Below, piece by piece: positions 57,261 to 64,000 of a DNA stretch of 64,000 nt (its first letter is position 1; each line of letters starts with the position of its first letter). The DNA is from Acanthosepion pharaonis (taxonomy: Eukaryota; Mollusca; Cephalopoda; Sepiida; Sepiidae). The notes under the pieces are model-generated. The model worked only from the letters and a program-made list of their open reading frames with translations, ran no database searches and was not told the DNA's origin. The translations under genes and the position numbers were made by a program. The stretch spans positions 1,224,501-1,288,500 of the forward strand of contig CAHIKZ030004135.1 of NCBI GenBank assembly GCA_903632075.3, written 5' to 3'.

Positions 57261-57429
57261 CCATACAGGAAAGGACATTTTCTTTTTAAGACTTTCGAAT
57301 GAACTAAATTCTAAATAGGTAAATAAATCATGTAGAATCGTGGCTTATGCGATAAGCAAAAGCTATTGCACCATGCAATTTCATGTGATACAAGGTAATG
57401 CAACAAAAAACAAAACAAAAAGAAAATAA

Positions 57430-57741
57430 CCTTGTTACAGTTCTAACACTTTCGCCCAGCCCCTCAACCTCCGACGTCTTACTCTCTGGGTTGAGGTGTC
57501 TACTCGGTCCTAGGCGAACTTAAGGAAGTGGCTGTAGATCCCCTGAGCATCTGTAGATTATTCGACCGGTCGACTGGTTTAATCCTGCTTCCTGCCCACG
57601 TTGTGTTTGGTTTGATCCAGAAAGTAGAAGTAATGTTCATCCATTCACGGTCGACTGAAGATGTAGACACGGCTGGAGAGTCTACGCTAAGAAATATAGA
57701 ATCCAGCAAAAAATAAATAAATAAATAATAATAATAATAAT
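57430..57741 (+). mobile_element. GC-richer SINE-like unit with (AAAT)n(AAT)n tail
   Basis: A distinct 280-base GC-richer block ends in AAAAAATAAATAAATAAATA and AAT repeats. Both strands are open for over 60 codons, but no domain is seen. The simple-repeat tail suggests retroposition; no second copy was found. Confidence 0.3.
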
Positions 57742-57882
57742 ATCCGCAGAAAGCCGGACAAACAACTATTCAATGATTGAATTGTTAATGTCTTTTATAT
57801 AGCAGAAAAGAATAGTATAAAAAAGAAACGGTTTACAGAAAAGAAAAGTAATTGACGTAAAAATGCATACACTGGATTCTGG

Positions 57883-57908
57883 ACACACACACACACACAC
57901 ACACAGAA

Positions 57909-57952
<44 letters not shown>
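57883..57952. repeat. Self-complementary (AC)n...(GT)n microsatellite
   Basis: About 11 AC units, the spacer AGAAAGA, then about 20 GT units, so the two parts can pair as a hairpin. Confidence 0.9.
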
Positions 57953-57956
<4 letters not shown>

Positions 57957-57959
57957 AAT

Positions 57960-58945
57960 TAACTTGTTATTAAATCGTCTCAGAACTATATACTACTCTT
58001 GCGATGAGGGAATAAGATTTTTGTGCGCGTCTTAAAGTTTATAGTGGCGTTCCTCCTTAGCAGTAGTAGCAGTAGTAGTAATATTTGTGGTAGCAGAAGC
58101 AGCGGTACTTATATCAACAGTACATGTTAGCGGACGCTTCGTTCCAATCACTGACGTCATGCTCTCTCCTTCTTGAGTCTCCAACTCGTCTTTCCACTGT
58201 CTCTAGCCCAACTCTTTCCTCCTTGCTTACTCAGCTCTATTCCAAGTTTTAATCAATAAAAATTATTTCGTCCATTTCCATTGTCTTCTGATGACCCAGA
58301 TTCAATGGGTACAACTTCTGCCCTAGATCAGATTTCACCATCAGTAAACAAAAATGTTCTGATCTAATTTCGCTGTTCAAATCCACTCCAATTTCACTAA
58401 AAATATATACGTGTGTGTGTTTGTGTGTGTTTCCCAGACTCTCTCTGTCACATTTCCTCCCCTACCCATCTTTCATTTACTAGTAAATAACACACGAGCT
58501 TTCATATCAACAAAATATGAGAAAACCCAGTCCAACATGTTTCTTACTAGGATCTACTTAAACTCATGTCTCTTCCAGCAGGCAAAGGTAGAGTCCTCAG
58601 TTCTTCTTAGGGCTCATTATGCCCATTTACATTTTCATTGTCCTTACGACACATATGTACATGCAACTTCCGGTTAAAGTTCACTGTTTTGGTGATCCCG
58701 TGCAATAGAACCTTTTCACATAGTTCACTAGTTCGAGTGTTCTTTCCCTTTTTTTTTTTTTTTTTTTTTGAAGTTCGCAACACTCCTTACCAATTATTTC
58801 GGTCTCATTACTAAAAATGAAAAAAAAAAATTCGATTTACTTTGTAAATCTGTCCCTCCAATTTTGTCTTGCTTTCACAACAGGCTTTGTCGAATCTTTT
58901 GTTGGTTCAGGTCCTTCCACGACAATCGTGGACTCTTCTTCAATA
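57960..58945. other. Unassigned interval, possible 3' flank of the gypsy element
   Basis: It contains a 22-base T run at 58748-58769. A 3' LTR would be expected near here for the minus-strand element, but I could not recognise one. Confidence 0.4.
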
Positions 58946-58949
58946 TCAG

Positions 58950-59400
58950 TTAGGGGTCCAATGCACTCGGGTCGGACCTACCTTGGTAAAGTGCACTAAC
59001 TGGAATCCCTCCTTCACTCATGCACTCCCCTGCTAGTTTATTCTCCCCGGTCGACAACACCGCACGCCTCTTCAACCACCACCAAACCAGCAAGGCCACG
59101 ACTATCATTAGTATAATTCCCACAACGGTCGGCCAGGTTATTATAGCAACCCAATTCTCTCTCCAGCCCGAATTCGGCGTACCTATTTTATCTAACTCCG
59201 ACTTCAACCATCCAAGATCAATCTTATCGACTGGCTTTAACGTCAGAGATACTGGTTGCTTTAGGTAACATTACACTAGCCAACACCTCTACCTGACAAC
59301 GATCTCTAATTCCCTTCTTATTTTTCTTAAATAAATCTAGTACACACAGATTGTGACTAAATTGTAAATTGGACTTACAGACCCACAGATACCTAAGGCA
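58950..59400 (-). pseudogene. Env-like C-terminal remnant with transmembrane anchor
   Basis: Just after the broken integrase the frame reads WVCKSNLQFSHNLCVLDLFK and then RDRCQVEVLASVMLPKATS, a cysteine-containing ectodomain-like piece. After one frame change near 59235 it continues LDKIGTPNSGWRENWVAIIT followed by the hydrophobic PTVVGIILMIVVALLVWWW and the basic LKRR. An amphipathic stretch, a 20-plus residue membrane span and a short basic cytoplasmic tail are what a retroviral-type Env transmembrane subunit looks like. The receptor-binding part and the fusion peptide region are absent. Position 3' of pol supports env identity, but no specific Env family is established. Confidence 0.55.
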
Positions 59401-60117
59401 TCATTCTTGCATTTTTCTGTTTCTCCCTTTGTTAATAGCATAAACTCTGTCCTGGGCAACGAATAAATCCCAATTCTTCCTATTATCCTCTGTTAGTTTA
59501 GTTAACACATCAGCGAGGGTCTTCTGAAATCTTTCTACCTTAGCGTTACTTTGGGGGTGATATCGAGAGGTGGTTATGTGCTGTATGTTTAATTCTCCCA
59601 ACGTCTCTCTCATAATCTGATTCACATTCTCCGATCCCTTATCGGTAACCAACTGTTCGGGGCCACATACCTAAGGAATATTTCGTTCAGTATTATATCT
59701 GACACCGTTCGTGCCTTCTTATCCGGTATGGAAAATGCCTCAGGCCAATTCGTCAGCAAAACTCACTATGTAAAAATTATCTCTATGTGTTTCTCCATAG
59801 GGCCCGGAAATATCCATGCTTACTTTCTGAAATGGATAATTCAGAACATCCGTTTCTAATACTGGGGCAACCCTACTCCTTCGACTCTGTACTTGGCATG
59901 TTACACATTTTTTTACATGGTTCACAACATCATTAAACAACTTAGGCCAGTAGTAATTACTCATTATTAATGCATACGTCTTATCAATTCCCAGGTGTCC
60001 TAACCTCCTATGGCATTGGTCTAGAATTTCAGCTCTCAACTTCTCAGGTATCACCATTTTTAAACTTACTTCCTCATCTCTTCCTGAAAGGTAATACAAC
60101 ACTCCATCGTGCACCAT
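59401..60117 (-). pseudogene. Integrase (IN), frameshifted and C-terminally deleted
   Basis: The first frame (60117-59740) carries the HHCC zinc domain (HRRLGHLGIDKTYALIMSNY, then CVTCQ) and the first catalytic segment VSMDISGPYGETHRDNFY. It ends at a stop after FADELA. A second frame (59652-59401) carries TDKGSEN and SRYHPQSNAKVERFQKTLAD, the remaining D and E positions of the DDE core. The frame ends AINKGRNRKMQE and stops at the junction with env-like sequence, so the C-terminal DNA-binding part is lost. It would have joined viral-type cDNA to host DNA. Confidence 0.85.
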
Positions 60118-60325
60118 ATATTTGGAGGTATGCCCTGCCTCTACCCTGGACCTGATAGTTGTTATCTCGCTATCCTCTTGGCTTTGCCTAATAATCTCTC
60201 TCCAGTGGAGGTTGGAAACATTCTCTGTTTCACTCGTTTCCTGATCTTCCCAACTGTGAATTGATCACATTAATTTGGAATGCGTTATCATCTATCCCCG
60301 GCTCCAACCTGACAGATTCGGTCTC

Positions 60326-61010
60326 TTATTGCCTCGGAATCCTCGATAACAGGTCAGCACAGGTATTATCCCTCCCTGCCAAATATTCTATTCTGCAGTT
60401 ATACCCACTTAACTTCAATGCCCACTGTTGTATCTTCTTATTTGTCCACTCCGCCTCTAAGAAATATTTGAGGGGTTGGTGGTCTGTTTTAATGGTAAAC
60501 ACAGCCCCACTCAAATAATAATCTAATTTCTGCACAGAATGGCGAACACCTCTTTTTCTATTACTGGCCACCTTTGCTGAGTCTAAAAGAGCCGATGAGA
60601 CAGAAAATAGATCGGCACTTCCCCAGGCATACCCGGTACTGGTCCATCCTTATCGGAACATGGTTGTGTAAGAACTACCCCGATACACTTATCGCTAGCA
60701 TCGGTGTACAGCACCATGGGCTTACTCAGGTCTGAGTAGGCCAACAGGGGTACAGCTGTCAGTTGGTCCTTTAGAGCCTCGAATGCACGGTGACAATCCT
60801 AGGTCCACTTAAACCTAGCATGCTTCATAGAGCTATTAGAGGGCCTGCTAGCCGACTAAATGCTGGTATGAACCTCCGATAATATCTGATGGCTCCAATA
60901 AATCCCTTGATCTCTCTTACGGTCTTCGGCACGGTCATGGCTCTTATAAACTCTACTTTGTCCAAATCCGTTTTTATTTCTTCTTTGTTTATAATAAACC
61001 CTAAGTACTT
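60326..61010 (-). pseudogene. RT connection and RNase H domains, degraded
   Basis: The segment continues directly from the reverse transcriptase frame: TKYLGFIINKEEIKTDLDKV, then REIKGFIGAIRYYRRFIPAF, the thumb/connection region. After a stretch with several stops comes a clean frame (60571-60326) with QKLDYYLSGAVFTIKTDHQP, LKYFLEAEWTNKKIQQWALK and AGRDNTCADLLSR. These are the RNase H TDHxPL and N-x-ADxLSR hallmarks of Ty3/gypsy pol. Confidence 0.8.
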
Positions 61011-61013
61011 TGT

Positions 61014-61805
61014 CTATTCTTTCATCAACTTACATTTCGATAATTTTAACTTTAATCCATGTTCTCTTAACCTATCGAACACCTTCTGCAGATGTTCAAA
61101 ATGCTCCTCCAGCGATTTTGAAAACACCGTGATGTCATCTAGATACGCCATGGAAAAGGCCTCAGTGCCATTCAATATGATGGACATTAACTTACTAAAT
61201 ACACCCAGGGCGTTTACCAGCCCAAACGGCATAACTCTAAAATTGAAGAGACCCATGTGGCAGGTAAAAGCGGTCTTTTCTTGATTCTTTTTGCTAACTG
61301 CTACCTGCCATCCCGACCTCAAATCCAAGGTGGAAAAACATTTAGACTTTCCTAAAAGAGCTAGAATATCATCAATCAAGGGGAGGGGCACTGCCAGCGG
61401 TTTCGTAGTGGCATTTAATTGACGAAAATCCACACAAAACCTATGTCCTCCATCCTTCTTTTCAACAATCACTATTGGAAAACTCCAGGGAGATTTGGAT
61501 CTTTCGATTATCCCTGATTCCATCATTTCATTCACTGCGTTCTCTACTAATTTTCTTTTGTGGATTGGGGTCCTATACGGTCTTAACTTAATAGGTGGGT
61601 GATTACCTGTGTTTATCTTCATTTTAACTGTCTCCGTCTGTCCCAGTTCCTTATCAGTAATGGCTATTACCTCCCGATTACCGTTCAGCAACCCCCTGAA
61701 TTTCCTCTTATAACGCTCAGGAGCTGTTATATCTTCATCACTTATTTCATTGCTACCTGTCTTATTGCCAGGCGACTCACCTGTTCGACTTCTCTCACTG
61801 GGCAC
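61014..61805 (-). pseudogene. Reverse transcriptase (RT) core, intact stretch within a dead pol
   Basis: A 263-codon open frame contains ESGIIERSKSPWSFPIVIVE and KKDGGHRFCVDFRQLN, then FSTLDLRSGWQVAV. Next come FTCHMGLFNFRVMPFGLVNA and the active-site box YLDD at 61145-61134. The order and spacing are those of a Ty3/gypsy RT, and this is the best-kept part of the element. It ends in a stop (TAG) just before TKYLGF, where related elements read through. Confidence 0.92.
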
Positions 61806-62034
61806 GCCTGTGCCAGATCCTCTCTCTGCTTTATTTTAATAGTTTTATTGGCAGTATTGTTTAACAGTAAGGGAACAGTCCCCCGACCTCTTCACCAACG
61901 AATCACACACAGTTATTTCCCCTTCACTATTATCATACCTATCCGTAGGGACCACTTGGTACAGTTCACTGTTCATCACTCCTTCTGTTATAATCTTGCC
62001 CTTCCCAGATACAGTAGTCCTAGGGGGGGAAACT

Positions 62035-62615
62035 TTATATCTGCCTGGGCCACCACCAATTATCCTCTCCCAACAGTATCCCTACCCCGTCCAATGTTAG
62101 GGTGGTAGGCTCGAAACGGATCTGTGCTTTATTTTGCCTAAGCCAGTCACTCCCCAAAATTAGCTCACCACACAAGTCAGGTGCTACATAAACCTTAAGT
62201 TCACCTCTGGTTCTTGCCAACTGGAAAGGTAGCCACGTCATAACCTCTATCCTCATCCTGCTACTATCAGCCTGACTTATTAGTAGATTGACGGGACTAA
62301 GCTTCGTTTTCAGTCTTAACTGTCTAAAAACCTTGAGTTAACCAGTGACACTGAAGCTCCAGTATCAACAAGGGCCTTCACCTTCTTATCTCCCAGCAAC
62401 ACGTTACAGGTGAAGTCTGGCCCTTCTTTCAGCAAACGGTATACCTGTGTCTTTCTCCTTCCCGTATGTTCTCTCCCTTCCTCTCGCATTCTCGACAACT
62501 GAGACGTGGGAGTCGGTGACAGGAGTTCAACTCTTTCTAAGGGGCTCCCATTTCTGCCTAGGGGCCCTCCTGGGTGGAGTAGAGCTCGGATGACTCTCTT
62601 TTCTCGGACTAGCAA
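62035..62615 (-). pseudogene. Aspartic protease (PR), frameshifted
   Basis: The frame 62615-62316 leads into KVKALVDTGASVSLVNSRFL with the catalytic DTG at about 62366. It then stops. A second frame (62256-62035) continues with LCGELILGSDWLRQNKAQIR, where LILGSDWL matches the conserved ILGxDxL strand of retropepsins. Upstream residues are linker between gag and protease. Confidence 0.8.
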
Positions 62616-62619
62616 CCCA

Positions 62620-63830
62620 TTTCTCCCCTCTACTCGAGTTAGGGTTGATCCGATCGGTGTGGTCCATCTTTCTCCTGCGAGGACAGGTTCGTCTCAGGTG
62701 ACCCGCTCCTCCATAGCGCCAACACCTTCGCTACTTATAACTTGCCGAAAAGTGCCCGACCACACCACATATCCAGCATCTCAGAGGCCTTACTTGCACT
62801 GGGTCCACTCTGCCTCTTACTTTTTCACGGGTGACCCAACGGCGTTTCCCGGACCCTTTTCCTTTTTCGGTAGGGGACACCAGCGTATTAACTCGCTTTA
62901 TACCCAGTTTACTGTCTCCCTCTGCCGTACACCACCGAACCTTGTGCCCGAACTTGCCACAAGTCGTGCAGTTTGGTCCCAAAGACCTTGGGTCGCCTCC
63001 ATAGTTTGTCGGACAGTCGTGGGCCCGATGCCCACCATATTTGCAAGTCCAGTACACCAGCCCATATGAAACCCATAACGCAGATACCAGGCTCTCCTAT
63101 TGGGAACTGCTTCAGCCTTCCAGTCCTCTTCCACATCTTCTTTCGGGTCCCGTATCTGGATCCGCTCTCGGTCCTACTTTTTCATCACTACTTTGCCCCC
63201 AGGGGTTCCTACCAACACCCCCTCTTATTCTATCCCAGAGTCGTTCGCTGGTCCGAGCCGCCTCTATGGCTACGGCCAGGCTGACCGATCCCAACTTCAG
63301 AACATCGGCCCTCAGGTCCCTGTCACTCAGCGCGTCCACATGCACATCGGCCAAAAAGGCCTGAATAGGACCACTGTCCCGAGTCGCCAACTCCAAAAAA
63401 GCTAACGCCGCCAGCCCCGTGATTCTTTCTCCCAATTCCTCATTAGTCTCTCCTTCTTGTTGCCGCAGCCAGAATAATTTCCTGACTGCCTCAATGGCCG
63501 TACACTCATTTGTGTATTTCCGCATCAGAGCGGATTTAAGCTCGGTCCACGTCAGAGCCGGGTTTTTTTGTCCCCCCACCCCATGAACTTGAACACCTGC
63601 CCCACTGTGGCGTTGTAAGCTAGGAGCACCATTTCTTGGTCCGAGAGGCCATAGATCACCTTCTTCTGAATGGACAGAATTCATTCGTGCAGGTCCGCAG
63701 GGTTTCCTTTATAAGTAGGTAGCTTCATGCTACCTATCAGCCTCTGAAACCCATCGATATTTCGGGGTCTCCCACGTCCCCAAGGTCATCTGTGGCATCC
63801 TGCTACGCTCATCCTAGCGTCTTGTCAACT
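62620..63830 (-). pseudogene. Gag with four zinc knuckles, frameshifted
   Basis: From about 63770 the minus strand reads GFQRLIGSMKLPTYKGNPAD and then IYGLSDQEMVLLAYNATVGQ before a shift. The 63684-63112 frame follows with WTELKSALMRKYTNECTAIE and QQEGETNEELGERITGLAAL, a retrotransposon capsid-like region. The 63057-62650 part carries four CCHC-type knuckles. Knuckle 2 (CTTCGKFGHKVRWC) is complete. In knuckle 1 the first cysteine is tyrosine (YWTCKYGGHRAHDC), in knuckle 3 the last is tyrosine (CWICGVVGHFSASY), and in knuckle 4 the second is tyrosine (CWRYGGAGHLRRTC). A stop separates knuckles 3 and 4. Confidence 0.82.
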
Positions 63831-64000
63831 ACCACTTTCCTATGAGAAGAGAGACCGACGACAGAACGAAAGGAAAAATACTTAACACGGCGGTGGCGTT
63901 TCAACTGCGTACAAAGTCGACAAAGTTAAAACAAGATCAACAATATTACTGGCAGATCTAAGTGCAATGAGCGAACAAAGGAAACCAAAAAGTGACTTAC

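Larger units (their letters stand above)
58950..63830 (-). mobile_element. Ty3/gypsy-type retroelement with env-like remnant
   Basis: Reading the minus strand from 63830: gag with zinc knuckles, protease, reverse transcriptase, RNase H, integrase zinc domain and core, then an env-like end with a membrane anchor. The order PR-RT-RH-IN is that of Ty3/gypsy elements. The element is GC-richer than the surroundings. Stops and shifts in gag, protease, the RT/RNase H link and integrase, plus an internal deletion between integrase and env, show it is inactive. The 5' LTR lies beyond the window; no 3' LTR was identified. Confidence 0.88.

Noticed and set aside
47438..63830. The L2 solo LTRs as LTRs of the gypsy element at 59-64 kb
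   Set aside because: No sequence resembling L2 is seen at 57.9-58.9 kb where the element's 3' LTR should be, and the 5' LTR is outside the window, so the link is untestable here.

Overview
The window looks like a piece of animal nuclear genome: very AT-rich, intron-split coding sequence, long dinucleotide microsatellites, and a dense layer of decayed non-LTR, LTR, DNA and SINE transposons. The mix (jockey/CR1-type LINE fragments in many copies, a second endonuclease-reverse transcriptase family, 5S- and tRNA-derived SINEs, an env-bearing Ty3/gypsy relic) and the COMMD10 sequence would fit a mollusc, most likely a cephalopod. The species is an inference; only 'metazoan, probably lophotrochozoan' is well supported.

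The left 6.3 kb holds the only host gene I can identify. Four exons on the minus strand (6092 down to 27) splice with GT/AG junctions into the first ~100 residues of COMMD10, a subunit of the Commander endosomal-recycling complex; the C-terminal COMM domain lies beyond the left edge. Thirty-eight bases upstream of its start codon, on the plus strand, begins a second coding exon (6131-6296) of a gene I do not recognise. The shared gap carries a CACGTG E-box and looks like a bidirectional promoter. COMMD10 intron 3 contains a dead Tc1-type transposase and a SINE.

From 6.3 to 58.9 kb I see no secure host exon. This stretch is a graveyard of repeats: six copies of LINE family A (7.3, 14.6-17.2, 24.2, 35.9, 38.1, 50.0 kb); five pieces of a related family B (13.6, 42.1, 42.9, 52.8, 53.2 kb); at least seven locations of family D (18.9, 33.0, 37.0, 39.2-40.6, 43.9, 46.7, 54.4 kb); two family E loci (20.3-21.2, split by a solo LTR, and 26.8 kb); and a zinc-finger-tailed LINE F (23.0-23.8 kb). 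There are also two solo-LTR families, a hAT-like non-autonomous element (45.6-46.6 kb), a Tc1 3' terminus (23.9 kb), a Penelope-like inverted-repeat structure (26.1-26.7 kb), 5S-derived SINEs (32.2, 54.9 kb), and a 1.27 kb inverted segmental duplication (41.7-43.0 and 52.8-54.0 kb).

The right 5 kb (58.95-63.83 kb, minus strand) is a Ty3/gypsy-type retroelement with gag (four zinc knuckles), protease, reverse transcriptase, RNase H and integrase, followed by an env-like remnant with a membrane anchor. It has stops and frameshifts in nearly every domain and an internal deletion that joins integrase to env. Its 5' LTR would lie past the right edge; no 3' LTR was recognised. Because no alignment could be run, boundaries of repeats are approximate (tens of bases) unless stated as exact.
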